Shown: in pieces, positions 42,655 through 51,910 of the stretch
Numbering within the stretch: position 1 is the first letter of the stretch
Layout: each line of letters begins with the position of its first letter
Assembly: GCA_038114465.1 (NCBI GenBank)
Contig: JAYNQW010000013.1
Coordinates: forward strand, 1-64,000
Source of the DNA: CALINB01 sp938045325
Lineage (GTDB): Bacteria; Pseudomonadota; Alphaproteobacteria; Rhodospirillales; CALINB01
DNA: 64,000 nucleotides
Direction of reading: 5' to 3'
Translations under genes and position numbers: made by a program
Notes under the pieces: generated by a model
The model's input: only the letters and a program-made list of their open reading frames with translations
What the model was told of the DNA's origin: nothing
Databases searched by the model: none

Positions 42655-44010
42655 TTACTGGTATAACGTGACGGTGTTGGGCAGATTTTCGATGTTTTGC
42701 AGTTTATCGAACAGCGCGCGGCGTTTCTCGGCAGGGAAGGCATCGCTCAGACAATCATCAAATTTATCCCACAGCTCTTCCGTTCCGATGGGGTTTTCGG
42801 CGTGGCCTTTCGCGCGCGCGACGTGTTCGCTTTCGAGGGTGCGGCCGTTTTTCAGCGTAACTTCGATAAAATCATAGCGCGGGTAATTTTCCATTTTCGG
42901 ATCGTATTCGTCGGTCACAACACGCTCGACACGTGAAATGATATTTTGAACATCGTCCCGGTTGACGAACTCATCGGTCAGCTCGCGCAGACCCACGCGT
43001 TTGGCAATGATGCTGCTGGCGACGGTAAATTCAAAACTGAATTTTCCTTGTAAGCCCGATGTTGGACGGCGATGGCGCACCATATCGTCCTGGACTTTAC
43101 CGATATGTGCGGTAATGCGTTCGATGTCGTTGGCATCGAGTGGTTCTTTCTCAACTAAGTCGAGCGTGGCATCGATGACGCGGTGGGTGCCGTAACAAAC
43201 CGGATAGCGCTTGATGCTGAGTTTGCGTTTCAGAATATGCCAGTCTGTCCCAAGATGATCGGCCGGGGTATCGGCATCGTAATTGCCTTTTTCCGAAATG
43301 GCGCTGAGGAATCCGCTGGTATGCTCAATGGCGTCTTCCGAGGCCACCATCCCGGCGGCGGCGTACCGAGACGCCATGATGCCGGCAAATGCCGCGTGAC
43401 CGGCGTGAAACGGTTTGACCATGGAGCCGAAGTTCGACGTTAAACCACACGCTTGCGAGGCGGCGGTGCCGATCGCATTGCTGCATTGCTCGGCATTTAA
43501 GCGGCGTAGCACACAGCATGCGGCGGCGGCAGCCAAGGCCCCAAAGACGCCGGTCGGGTGCCAGCCGCGGGTGCGGTGTGAACCTTTTTCGCGGAAGACC
43601 AATTCGCCCCAGACTTCGAAACCGGCAATATAGGCGGCGACCATTTCCTTGCCGGTCGAGCCGAGTTCTTCACTTTCCGCGAGGATGGCCGGCATGAGAA
43701 CGGCGCTGGGATGGCCGAGCATGGAAACATCATCATAGTCCATGGCGTGCGCGGCGGCGCCGTTCACCCAGGCGGCGACCGGCGAAGCCATGGTTTTATC
43801 GGTAAAATAAAGCCGCGACGGGCCTTCGCTTTTCAAGCTTTCGAGTCCATTTTCCGTCGCGCCGACAACCGGGTCTTCGCGTCCGGCAATCATCGTCGCA
43901 ATGGAGTCCGTAAAGCCCATGCTGACAATGGCGGCGGCTTCCGGCGGAATGTTGCGCGACGCCATGCCGGCGACGAATTCGCCCAGAGACTTCGTTAAGG
44001 GTGCCGCCAT
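42655..44010 (-). CDS. MmgE/PrpD family protein (1 of 3)
   Basis: This 451-residue member of a family that includes 2-methylcitrate dehydratase, cis-aconitate decarboxylase and iminodisuccinate epimerase has N-terminal AMDYDDVSMLGHPSAVLMPAIL and GTAASQACGLTSNFGSMVKPFHAGHAAFAGI, the MmgE/PrpD catalytic region, and an alpha/beta C-domain. The ATG at 44010 is chosen (start MAAPLTKSLGEF, SD GGGAGG); a longer in-frame extension overlaps the next gene. It acts on an unknown carboxylate, probably within the row of genes around it. Confidence 0.88.
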   Translation of the reverse strand: MAAPLTKSLGEFVAGMASRNIPPEAAAIVSMGFTDSIATMIAGREDPVVGATENGLESLKSEGPSRLYFTDKTMASPVAAWVNGAAAHAMDYDDVSMLGHPSAVLMPAILAESEELGSTGKEMVAAYIAGFEVWGELVFREKGSHRTRGWHPTGVFGALAAAAACCVLRRLNAEQCSNAIGTAASQACGLTSNFGSMVKPFHAGHAAFAGIMASRYAAAGMVASEDAIEHTSGFLSAISEKGNYDADTPADHLGTDWHILKRKLSIKRYPVCYGTHRVIDATLDLVEKEPLDANDIERITAHIGKVQDDMVRHRRPTSGLQGKFSFEFTVASSIIAKRVGLRELTDEFVNRDDVQNIISRVERVVTDEYDPKMENYPRYDFIEVTLKNGRTLESEHVARAKGHAENPIGTEELWDKFDDCLSDAFPAEKRRALFDKLQNIENLPNTVTLYQ

Positions 44011-44047
44011 GTGGTCCTCCCGTTGATCCGCCCGATGTGACTTTTTT

Positions 44048-45016
44048 TTATTCGGCGGCCTTGCTTTGTATTTTTTGCCGAATGCTGTTGAGGCTTTTAC
44101 CCATTTTAACCTGGCCGGGCAGGGAATGCCCGACAATTTCTTCGGCCAACTCCGACACCGCGATGAGTTTCTCAAGATCGATGCCGGTTTCGATGCCCAT
44201 TTCTTCGCACATGAAAACCATGTCTTCGGTGCATACATTGCCCGCGGCCGCTTTATTGGGGGCAAACGGACAACCGCCCAAACCGCCGATGGATGAATCG
44301 AAGCTGTCGACGCCCATTTCGAGGCCGGCATATACATTGGCGATGCCCATGCCGCGGGTGTTGTGCAGGTGCAGGTTAATGTGCGCATCAGGGTGTTTGT
44401 CGCGCACGGCGCCGACCGTACGTTTAATGCGGTCCGGTGTCGCCCAAGCCATCGTGTCGGCCAGTGCGATGTCCTTGACGTCCAGATCGTGTTCGTTCGA
44501 GACTTCAAAAATTTTATCGACCAGGCCGACGACCGTCTTTTCGGAAATATCGCCCTCGAAGCTGCAACCGAATGCGCACATCACCGAGCCACGCGTCACC
44601 GGCACGTTTTTCGATTTGTACATTTCGATCAGGCCCGGAAAGCTATCGAATTGTTCCTGCATGGTGCGGTTCTGGTTGCGTTTCAAGAACGTTTCCGAGG
44701 CCGTCGTTTGTAATGTTCCTTTGACGTCGAGCTTGCGGGTATCGAGCGCATCGAGAAAACCGCGTTCGTTGAACCACAGGCCGGTGTAACTGACGCCGGG
44801 TTTGACGGTGATGCCGGCGACGAGTTCCTTGATGTCGGCCATGCTCGGCACTTTTTTCGGGTTCACGAACGAGCCGACCTGGATTTGCTTGATGCCTGTC
44901 TCTGATAAAGCGTCGATCAGTTCGATCTTGCGGGCAAGCTCGATGGGCGCTTCACTTTGAAAGCCCTCGCGCGGCCCTTCTTCTTTTATATGTATTTGTT
45001 TCGGCATGTCGGACAT
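44048..45016 (-). CDS. HMG-CoA lyase-like aldolase/lyase (HMGL superfamily)
   Basis: This 322-residue TIM-barrel lyase of the DRE-TIM type has the start IHIKEEGPREGFQSE (E-x-G-P-R-E-G-x-Q variant of the usual DGLQ motif), ADTMAWATPDR, NLHLHNTRGMGIANVYAG with the metal-binding H-x-H, and the catalytic-cysteine loop SSIGGLGGCPFAP. HMG-CoA lyase, citramalyl-CoA lyase or a related hydroxyacyl-CoA cleaving enzyme are all possible. It lies within a CoA-transferase/hydratase row. Confidence 0.88.
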   Translation of the reverse strand: MSDMPKQIHIKEEGPREGFQSEAPIELARKIELIDALSETGIKQIQVGSFVNPKKVPSMADIKELVAGITVKPGVSYTGLWFNERGFLDALDTRKLDVKGTLQTTASETFLKRNQNRTMQEQFDSFPGLIEMYKSKNVPVTRGSVMCAFGCSFEGDISEKTVVGLVDKIFEVSNEHDLDVKDIALADTMAWATPDRIKRTVGAVRDKHPDAHINLHLHNTRGMGIANVYAGLEMGVDSFDSSIGGLGGCPFAPNKAAAGNVCTEDMVFMCEEMGIETGIDLEKLIAVSELAEEIVGHSLPGQVKMGKSLNSIRQKIQSKAAE

Positions 45017-45030
45017 GGTGAAAGCCTAAC

Positions 45031-45513
45031 TTATTCTTGTGGCGGGACAAACGGATAAGGCACCGGCTTGCCGTCTTTAAAGGGTAATGCGACGGTGGCG
45101 GTGCCCGGGGTCGATTCCTTGTCTTCGTCGTTGAGCAAGCCGATCTCGAATTCAACGAGGCCGAAATCGTCAGCTTTACGGGTACCGGTAACCCGGGCCC
45201 AGGCGCGCAGCGTTTCGTTCACTTGGTTCATGGCGCGGAACTGAAATTTGATTTTCCACAGCCAGCCGTGCGGCGCGCACCAGTCTTTGAGGAGCTTCAC
45301 CATAAACTGCTGTTTAAATGACCCATTAACCAGCAAGTTCGGCAGGTTCTCGTGTTCTTTGGTAAACGGCAGATCGTAGTGAATCTTATGCCAGTTTTCC
45401 ATCGCCGCCGACCAGCGCATCAGGTGTGTCGTCGTGAGGGGGCCGACCGTAAGCGGGGTCAGTTCCATGCCCTCTGTGATATCTTCAAAATAAATCTGTT
45501 TTTGCTCAGCCAT
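45031..45513 (-). CDS. MaoC-type acyl-CoA hydratase/dehydratase subunit
   Basis: This 160-residue hot-dog fold protein has IYFEDITEGMELTPLTVGPLTTTHLMRWSAAMENWHKIHYDLPF, which matches the MaoC/hydratase-2 region with the Asp/His-type active site. NLLVNGSFKQQFMVKLL follows. It ends near the start of its partner gene; the two ORFs are separated by 2 bp. Such pairs form heteromeric or tandem-domain enoyl-CoA hydratases. Confidence 0.82.
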   Translation of the reverse strand: MAEQKQIYFEDITEGMELTPLTVGPLTTTHLMRWSAAMENWHKIHYDLPFTKEHENLPNLLVNGSFKQQFMVKLLKDWCAPHGWLWKIKFQFRAMNQVNETLRAWARVTGTRKADDFGLVEFEIGLLNDEDKESTPGTATVALPFKDGKPVPYPFVPPQE

Positions 45514-45515
45514 TG

Positions 45516-46058
45516 TTAGGCGGCCTCTTTCGGGGGACGACGAATGTGTGTCTTGATCACGCGCATCAAGAGCTCGCCGTCTTCATTGCGGTATTCGGTT
45601 TCGATGAAGACCAACAGCATCGGACCCGAGCGGCTGTCTTTTTCAATGATGTCATTGTAACGGTTTTTCGCCGTGATCTTTTCGCCGTGGTTGGGATAGC
45701 GGAAGAACTCGACCTCGGAACCGGCGTTGAGCAATGCGTAATTATCAAGCGGCAGAGGCGGCAGGCCCTGAACGGTCGCACCGACGATGCCGTCGAAATC
45801 CGGGTTGGTCGCGTTTTCCTGGATCGGGTCCGGCGTGCCGAAATCGCGGCGGAAAATGTACATCGGCAGCAACGGCGGCGCGACGGGCGCACCGTAGCGG
45901 CTGCTCTTCGTCAATTCTTCATCGTGGTAATTCGGATCGTCATCCATGATGGCTTGCGAATAACGGCGCACGGCACCGCGCTCGACGGCATCGCAGGCAA
46001 CCTCGATTTCCGATTCGAGGCCGATGCAGGCTTTCAGTTCGGGTGTGAGAAGCGACAT
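45516..46058 (-). CDS. MaoC N-terminal/FAS1-like dehydratase-domain protein
   Basis: This 180-residue hot-dog protein has the MaoC_dehydrat_N pattern: ELKACIGLESEIEVACDAVERGAVRRYSQAIMDDDPNYHDEE, then APVAPPLLPMYIFRRDFG and LNAGSEVEFFRYPNHGEKITAKNRYNDIIEKDSR. It is the usual non-catalytic or structural partner of the adjacent MaoC subunit. Members of this pair type occur in mesaconyl-CoA, itaconyl-CoA and similar hydratases. Confidence 0.83.
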   Translation of the reverse strand: MSLLTPELKACIGLESEIEVACDAVERGAVRRYSQAIMDDDPNYHDEELTKSSRYGAPVAPPLLPMYIFRRDFGTPDPIQENATNPDFDGIVGATVQGLPPLPLDNYALLNAGSEVEFFRYPNHGEKITAKNRYNDIIEKDSRSGPMLLVFIETEYRNEDGELLMRVIKTHIRRPPKEAA

Positions 46059-46095
46059 AGTGAAGACTCTTTTTTTGCTCTTTACGCTTTAAATT

Positions 46096-47328
46096 TTACT
46101 CTGCGGCTTTGGTTGTTTTTGGGATGCCGATGACATCATCCGTAACCAGTTTTTCTTGCGCAGCCTGATCGTAACCCAGCGATGCCAGTACTTCTAAAGA
46201 GTGCTCGCCCAATAACGGCGGTGCTGCGATGGAATCATCGGATGTATCGGAAAATTTAATCGGTAAGCCGGCCATCTTTAATTCGCCTGCTTCCGGGTGC
46301 GTGACCGTGCGGATCATATTGCGGGCCAAAGCTTGTTCTTCTTCGGCGACCCGGTCGATGGAGTTGACCCGCGTAAACGGCACGCCTTCGGCATACATGC
46401 GTTCTTCCCAGTGCGCGACGTTCTTTTGCGCGAAAATATCGCTGAGTTTATCGATCAGCTCGTCACGATTTTCAAACCGTTTGCTGGCATTGCAATAGCG
46501 TTCGTCGTCAGTCCACTCCGGCTTTTCAATGGCCCGGCACACGCCCGCCCACATCACTTCGGTAAAGGACGCGACCGCCATCCAGTCGTCCTTCGCCATG
46601 AAGGCCTGATAGGGCACCATGCCTTGTCCGGACGAGCCCTTGCGGGTCGGCGGCGTACCGCGCGAGAAGTATGATGTGTAATGATTTGCCATCATCGCCA
46701 TTTGGCCTTCGAGCAAGGATGTGTCGACCCGCTGACCTTTGCCGGTGCGATGACGCGCTTCAAGCGCCATCATGATACCGATGGTGCCGAACATGCCGGC
46801 ACCAATATCGGCAACGGAAATACCCATTTTTGCCGGCGGTTGATCCGGATAGCCGGTCAAATTCATGCCGCCCGAGTAAGCCTGCATGATCGCATCGTTG
46901 GCACGCTCGTCCTTGCGCGGCCCGGTCGCGCCGAAACCGCTGATCGAACAGTAAATGAGTCTCGGATTGATCTTCGATAATTCATCGTAACCCAATCCCA
47001 AACGATCTAAGACGCCGATGCGGAAATTATCGAGCAGGATGTCGGCTTCGGCGGCCAACTTGCGCATCACCTCGATACCGTCGGGTGATTTTAAATCAAT
47101 GGCGAGGCTTTTCTTGTTGCGGTTTACCGCGGCGAAGTAGTGCGACACTTTATCGTTAAAGTAGGGCGGCCAATGGCGGCTTTCATCGCCGTGCCCGGCG
47201 CGCTCGACCTTGATCACTTCGGCGCCGTAATCGGCCAGCATCAAGCCGCAATAAGGCCCCGCCATGGCGAGGGCCACTTCGATCACTTTAAGCCCCTCTA
47301 ATGGTTTGCTGCTGTCTGTTTGCGCCAT
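46096..47328 (-). CDS. CaiB/BaiF family (class III) CoA transferase
   Basis: This 410-residue enzyme moves CoA between carboxylic acids. It has the family start LEGLKVIEVALAMAGPYCGLMLADYGAEVIKVER, FAAVNRNKKSLAIDLKSPDG, and the catalytic-aspartate region DERANDAIMQAYSGGMNLTG. The C-terminal domain is complete. It probably activates the substrate of the local pathway as a CoA thioester before hydration (MaoC pair) and cleavage (HMGL-like). Confidence 0.93.
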   Translation of the reverse strand: MAQTDSSKPLEGLKVIEVALAMAGPYCGLMLADYGAEVIKVERAGHGDESRHWPPYFNDKVSHYFAAVNRNKKSLAIDLKSPDGIEVMRKLAAEADILLDNFRIGVLDRLGLGYDELSKINPRLIYCSISGFGATGPRKDERANDAIMQAYSGGMNLTGYPDQPPAKMGISVADIGAGMFGTIGIMMALEARHRTGKGQRVDTSLLEGQMAMMANHYTSYFSRGTPPTRKGSSGQGMVPYQAFMAKDDWMAVASFTEVMWAGVCRAIEKPEWTDDERYCNASKRFENRDELIDKLSDIFAQKNVAHWEERMYAEGVPFTRVNSIDRVAEEEQALARNMIRTVTHPEAGELKMAGLPIKFSDTSDDSIAAPPLLGEHSLEVLASLGYDQAAQEKLVTDDVIGIPKTTKAAE

Positions 47329-47459
47329 TTCGTATCAATCCCTGTGCGGCAAGCGGCCTTGCCGGCATGACTTAACGTTTTTCAAAGAGAACGTCTTGCC
47401 GACACTATAAAAAGCGAGAAGCTTTTAGGCAAATGGGCCGTTTAGGCAATATGGGGCTG

Positions 47460-48998
47460 TTAAACGAAGCTGGTCGGCCAGGTGCGCAGGTGGTGCTCGC
47501 CGATACCGCCCGAAAGGCGTTGGCGGTGAATGGCCAGGCGGTCGATGAGATACTGTCGCGTTTCGCGTGGATCGAGCACCTCGTGGACCTCGTAAAGTTC
47601 GGCGAGGCCCCAGGCGCCGGAGTCCTGTTCAATTTCCTTGGCGCGTTTTTCAAACTCTGCCGGGTCATCGTCTTTTTCGATGCCGTGCAGAACCTTGACG
47701 CCGACTTGCGGGTCCATAAAGCCGACATCCGCACTCGGCCAGACCGCGTTTTCATCGGAATTTTTGCCACCGCCCATATTGATGTAGGCCTGGCCGTAAG
47801 CTTTGCGCAAAATGATATTGATCTTCGGCACGGTGACGAGCGTCAGTGCATTCATCCAGTTCATAATGTGCCCGGGTGCGCCTTTGCGTTCACCCTCAAT
47901 GCCGATCAAAAAGCCCGGCACGTCGACCAGCATCACAATGGGTATATTGTAGGAATCGAACATCACCAGCGCGTTGATAATTTTTTTACACGCATCCGGA
48001 TCGAGCGAGCCGCCTTTGAACTTCGGGTTGTTGCCGATAACGCCGACAACCTGACCGTCGATACGCGTCAGCGCCGTAACCACGGCCTTGCCGTATCGGG
48101 GCTTAATTTCGAACACGCTATCGATGTCGGCAATCGCCTCGATAACCTTTTTCATGTCGTAGGTTTTGCTCCGCTCTTCCGGCACGATATCGAGAATTTT
48201 TTTAATCGCCTCGTCCGATCCTTTCGGTACCGGCGCCGTCGGCGGCGCTTCCATATTGTTGCTCGGCAAGTACGAGAGAAACTTTTTAATCACATCGAGG
48301 GCTTCTTCATCCGTGTCGACGGCGTAATCAACCAAACCGCTGACGGAGGTGAGAAGCTTCCAGCCGCCTAAATCTTCTTTATCGACCGGTTGGTTGATCG
48401 CGATGGAGGTCACGCGGCTTGATGCGACTGCCATGGTGGCGCCTTTGCGCATCACGCAAAAATCCGACATGCAGGCATACCAGGTCGATGAGCCGTAACA
48501 CGCACCCAAGAGGGCCGACACCCAAGGCGCTTCACGCAGGCGCCGGTATTCGGTGGGGTCTTGGCAGATGATGGTGCGGCCCAGTGCGCCCATGCGGTCG
48601 GGCATACGCGAGCCGCTGGATTCACCGAGGTAAATCATCGGGCAACCGCGTTTATTGGCGATGTCTTTCACGTGGCGGATTTTTTTCGAATTGATTAAAG
48701 CACTCGAAGCGCCCAGCACGGTGAAATCGTTGACGATGGTACCGGCATGGCGGCCGTTGATGGTGCCGAACCCGCCGATCTTGCCGTCCGCTGGGGTTTT
48801 ATGGCGCATTTCAGGCCGCGCCGACGTTGCCAGCTGGCCGTACTCGACGAAACTGCCTTTGTCGAACAGGTAGTCGATGCGCTCACGGGCGTTCAGCAGG
48901 CCCTCGTTTTTGCGCTTAGCGATTTTTTCCGGCCCGCCCATGGCGAGCGCCTTATCGCGGCGGTCTTTTAGTTCTTTCAGCAATTTCTCGAACGGCAT
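47460..48998 (-). CDS. Acyl-CoA carboxylase carboxyltransferase (beta) subunit
   Basis: This 512-residue biotin-dependent carboxyltransferase has two crotonase-like halves of the PccB/MccB type (ARERIDYLFDKGSFVEYGQL, GGSLDPDACKKIINALVMFDSYNIPIVMLVDVPGFLIG, PGHIMNWMNALTLVTVPKINIILRKAYGQAYINMGG). The C-terminal region ends with the normal ETRQYLIDRLAIHR. No biotin carboxylase or BCCP subunit is next to it, so it may pair with a subunit elsewhere or decarboxylate. It is divergent from the plus-strand decarboxylase-like gene. Confidence 0.9.
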   Translation of the reverse strand: MPFEKLLKELKDRRDKALAMGGPEKIAKRKNEGLLNARERIDYLFDKGSFVEYGQLATSARPEMRHKTPADGKIGGFGTINGRHAGTIVNDFTVLGASSALINSKKIRHVKDIANKRGCPMIYLGESSGSRMPDRMGALGRTIICQDPTEYRRLREAPWVSALLGACYGSSTWYACMSDFCVMRKGATMAVASSRVTSIAINQPVDKEDLGGWKLLTSVSGLVDYAVDTDEEALDVIKKFLSYLPSNNMEAPPTAPVPKGSDEAIKKILDIVPEERSKTYDMKKVIEAIADIDSVFEIKPRYGKAVVTALTRIDGQVVGVIGNNPKFKGGSLDPDACKKIINALVMFDSYNIPIVMLVDVPGFLIGIEGERKGAPGHIMNWMNALTLVTVPKINIILRKAYGQAYINMGGGKNSDENAVWPSADVGFMDPQVGVKVLHGIEKDDDPAEFEKRAKEIEQDSGAWGLAELYEVHEVLDPRETRQYLIDRLAIHRQRLSGGIGEHHLRTWPTSFV

Positions 48999-49088
48999 AA
49001 TGCTTCCTGATGTTTGCTCTGGTCACCGGTCCACTTTATAACCATGGATCACCAAGAACGCCAATTTTAACAACAAAGTGAGACCGCT

Positions 49089-50090
49089 ATGGCTCCCGTT
49101 ATCATGACTTTCGGCTGCTACGATTACGACCGCACGCTTCCCATTATGGACGGCCGGGTGCCGGTCGAGGGCTGCGAAATAGCGCCCATTCGTTTGAAAT
49201 CCGAAGCGCTTTTTCCGCGCGCCTTGCAGCGGGCCGAGTTCGATATCGCCGAGCTGTCGGTCTCGAGTTATCTGATGCAAACCTCGAAGGGGACTTCCGA
49301 ATACATCGCCGTGCCGGCCTTCGTTTCGCGCGGTTTTCGCCACAGCGCGATTTACATCAACAAGAACAGCGGCATCGAGAACCCGAAAGACCTCGAAGGC
49401 AAGCTGGTCGGCGTACCGGAATATCAAGTCACGATTTCCTTGTGGGTGCGCGGCATCCTGCAAGACGAGTACGGCGTCGATTTTCACAAGATGAAATACC
49501 GCAACGGCGGCATGAATGTGGCGGGGCGTAAAGAACGGCTGCCGATCAACGTGCCCGACACGGTGGATGTCGAGCCGATCCCGCAGGATAAATGTTTATC
49601 GGACATGTTGGCGGCCGGTGAATTGGATGCGGTGATCTCGCCGGAGAAACTCACCTGCTATTTGGAAAAAGATCCGAACGTGTCGTTACTTTTTAAAGAT
49701 CCGGTGCCGGAAGAGAAAAAATATTTCAAAAAAACCGGGATGTATCCGATTTTTCATTTCATCGTTATCCGCAAGGCGATTGTCGAAGAGAACCCGTGGG
49801 TGCCGGCAAACGTATTCAAGGCGCTCGTTGAAGCGAAAAAAATCGCCGTGCAGGAACTCGACGACATCGCCGAGTACTCGGCGCTGAAATTGACGCTGCC
49901 CTGGTTCGTGTCCGATCTCGATGAAACCCGCGAACTGATGGGTGACGACTACTGGCCCTATGGCGTCGAGCCGAACCGCAAGGAGCTTGAAACCATGTGC
50001 CGCTATTCCCACGAGCAATATTTGTCGGAAAGACTTTTAACTGTCGACGAACTGTTCGCCCCCGACACGCTGACCATGCCGGGGAGATGA
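49089..50090 (+). CDS. 4,5-dihydroxyphthalate decarboxylase-like protein (periplasmic-binding fold, no signal peptide)
   Basis: This 333-residue protein resembles the PHT/LigY-like 4,5-dihydroxyphthalate decarboxylase family, which has a periplasmic-binding-protein-like fold. It reads TFGCYDYDRTLPIMDGRVPVEG near the start, FDIAELSVSSYLMQTSKGT, FVSRGFRHSAIYINKNSGI, and YPIFHFIVIRKAIVEENPW. There is no signal peptide. The substrate is unknown; decarboxylation or ligand-binding are both possible. Its stop overlaps the next gene's start (ATGA). Confidence 0.78.
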   Translation: MAPVIMTFGCYDYDRTLPIMDGRVPVEGCEIAPIRLKSEALFPRALQRAEFDIAELSVSSYLMQTSKGTSEYIAVPAFVSRGFRHSAIYINKNSGIENPKDLEGKLVGVPEYQVTISLWVRGILQDEYGVDFHKMKYRNGGMNVAGRKERLPINVPDTVDVEPIPQDKCLSDMLAAGELDAVISPEKLTCYLEKDPNVSLLFKDPVPEEKKYFKKTGMYPIFHFIVIRKAIVEENPWVPANVFKALVEAKKIAVQELDDIAEYSALKLTLPWFVSDLDETRELMGDDYWPYGVEPNRKELETMCRYSHEQYLSERLLTVDELFAPDTLTMPGR

Positions 50091-50620
50091 CCGGCGCTAT
50101 CGATATCCGCGAAAGCGTTTCCGGCAACGTTCCGGCGATTGAAAAAATTTATTCGGCGGCGTTTCCCGAAGAGGATTTGTTGCCGCTTGTCGTCGATCTT
50201 TTAGCATTAAGCAAAACGCCGACCGTTCTTTCCTTGGCGGCCTTCGAGGGAAGAGAAGTCGTCGGCCATATCGTGTTCACGGCGTGCCGTGTAACAGGAG
50301 CAGATGTTGATGTTGCGCTGTTGGGGCCGCTTTGCGTGGCACCGTCGCGCCAACGCCAGGGCATCGGCGGTGCGCTCATCGGTGCCGGGTTGGAGCGTCT
50401 GAAGAAGCAAGGTGTGAGCCGGGTCTTCGTGCTCGGTGATCCAGCGTATTACGGGCGCTTCGGTTTTACCTCCGATGATTATGTCGCGCCGCCCTATGAA
50501 TTACCCAAAGAATGGCATGGTGCGTGGCAATCGCTGTGTCTGTACGAAGACACGTCCCGGCTGACCGGTACATTGGCCGTGCCGGAACCCTGGCGCCAAC
50601 AGACTTTGTGGACGCCTTAA
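50087..50620 (+). CDS. GNAT-family N-acetyltransferase
   Basis: This 177-residue GCN5-type acetyltransferase has the acetyl-CoA-binding motif PSRQRQGIGGALIGAGLERLKKQG near residue 85 and the end FGFTSDDYVAPPYEL typical of YhbS-like proteins. The start is ATG 50087, chosen because it overlaps the decarboxylase-like stop by ATGA; longer starts run inside that gene. The stop overlaps the convergent enolase-superfamily gene by 4 nt. Confidence 0.88.
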   Translation: MTGAIDIRESVSGNVPAIEKIYSAAFPEEDLLPLVVDLLALSKTPTVLSLAAFEGREVVGHIVFTACRVTGADVDVALLGPLCVAPSRQRQGIGGALIGAGLERLKKQGVSRVFVLGDPAYYGRFGFTSDDYVAPPYELPKEWHGAWQSLCLYEDTSRLTGTLAVPEPWRQQTLWTP

Positions 50621-51714
50621 TCCTTAATTTCGCAGTCTTTGAGGACGTCGTAGTTCGGCTCGAAGCCAAGGCCGGGCCGATCCGGAATTTTAATAATGTT
50701 ATCTTCCGGCGTCGGCGCGTCGACGTAAATCGCTTCGCCGACGGCTTGTATCCCTAAGTGAAACTCGACCCACATGCCGTTCATCAAGCCGGCAATGTGA
50801 TGCATGTTGTGGATCGGCCAGCCGCCGCCGTTGGTGATCGGCATGTTGAAGGCTTGCGCCAGGTGGCCGATCTTGACGGTTTCGGTGTAACCCGAACTCC
50901 ACACCGGGTTCGGTTGAACGAGGTCGATGGCATGATTGCAGATCAACTCGCGGAAACGCCAGCGGCTCGGAATGTTTTGGCCGGCCGAGATTGGCACCTT
51001 GGTCGAGGCGCGCAACTCGCCCATGTTCCAGGCATCAACCGCATACACCGGTTCCTCGAACCAGGTGATGTCGCATTCCTCGATCGCGTGGCAGAGTTTT
51101 TTCGCCGAGTGCGGGTCGGTCATGTAATTCGCGTCGATCATCAGGTCGCGGTCGGGGCCGATGATGTCGCGCACCGCGCGCACCCGTGCGGCATCCTCGC
51201 GCCAGCTTTCGGTGCCGTCGCTGACCACCATCTTCAGGCGCTGCGTGCCGGCCTTGACCTGCAGCTTGGCCGCTTCTTTGAGCTGATCCAGATCGTATTG
51301 CGCGAATCCGAAGGTCACGTACATCTCGGCGTAATCCCGATGGCCGCCGCAGAGTTGCGCAATGGTGCGGCCTTCTTTTTTGCCGCGGATATCCCAACAT
51401 GCGATATCGATGGCGGCAAGCGCCGTGGTCACCACGCCGGTCATGGCGCGGTTGTTCATTTTCCACCACACCTCGTCGTGGATGCGTTCGGTTTCGCGCG
51501 GATCCAGCCCGACCAACACATCCTTGAAGTCCTTGTTGATCGCAGTGACGGTGGAGCGCCCGAGATAGGTGCCGCCGCCGATGCCGTGGCCTTTAATGCC
51601 CTCGTCGGTTTCCACTTCGCAAAACACGAAGTTGCGCGAGACGGTCGGTTTTTCGAATACCGGCACATCGACAGTGAGGTTATGGAACGATGCCTTGATA
51701 TCCGTGATTTTCAT
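50617..51714 (-). CDS. Mandelate racemase/muconate lactonizing enzyme superfamily protein
   Basis: This 365-residue enolase-superfamily enzyme has a capping N-domain (VDVPVFEKPTVSRNFVFCEVETDEGIKG), a barrel lysine region QRLKMVVSDG, and metal-binding aspartate and glutamate in LMIDANYMTD and TWFEEPVYA. The third metal position, usually in a G-E-N element, reads ISAGQNIPSRW, so the ligand is not evident. The C-terminal side has MPITNGGGWPIHNMHHIAGL. Substrate is unknown; dehydration or racemisation of an acid sugar or hydroxy-acid is possible. Confidence 0.85.
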   Translation of the reverse strand: MKITDIKASFHNLTVDVPVFEKPTVSRNFVFCEVETDEGIKGHGIGGGTYLGRSTVTAINKDFKDVLVGLDPRETERIHDEVWWKMNNRAMTGVVTTALAAIDIACWDIRGKKEGRTIAQLCGGHRDYAEMYVTFGFAQYDLDQLKEAAKLQVKAGTQRLKMVVSDGTESWREDAARVRAVRDIIGPDRDLMIDANYMTDPHSAKKLCHAIEECDITWFEEPVYAVDAWNMGELRASTKVPISAGQNIPSRWRFRELICNHAIDLVQPNPVWSSGYTETVKIGHLAQAFNMPITNGGGWPIHNMHHIAGLMNGMWVEFHLGIQAVGEAIYVDAPTPEDNIIKIPDRPGLGFEPNYDVLKDCEIKD

Positions 51715-51910
51715 GGTGAGAGTCCCTCCCCGGTTGCGTATTGGTTTGAAAGCAACCTAATCACAGGGGCGCGGTTTGACAAGCCGGAGGGCGGGTTGGC
51801 CGGGTGTCTTGACAAGTCCCGCGCCAGGCTCCATGACAATGCCCGAATTCCAATCAAATTCTGACCGTAATGGTTCTGCAACAAGGGCCGGAGACGAGGG
51901 AGAACAGAGT

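Noticed and set aside
42655..44508. A 617-residue fusion protein reading through from the HMGL gene into MmgE/PrpD
   Set aside because: The first 166 residues are a shadow frame of the HMGL gene. The true MmgE/PrpD start is the ATG at 44010 with a good SD.
49997..50086. Longer N-terminus for the GNAT protein
   Set aside because: It overlaps the 3' end of the decarboxylase-like gene in another frame. The ATG at 50087 forms an ATGA overlap and gives the normal domain start.
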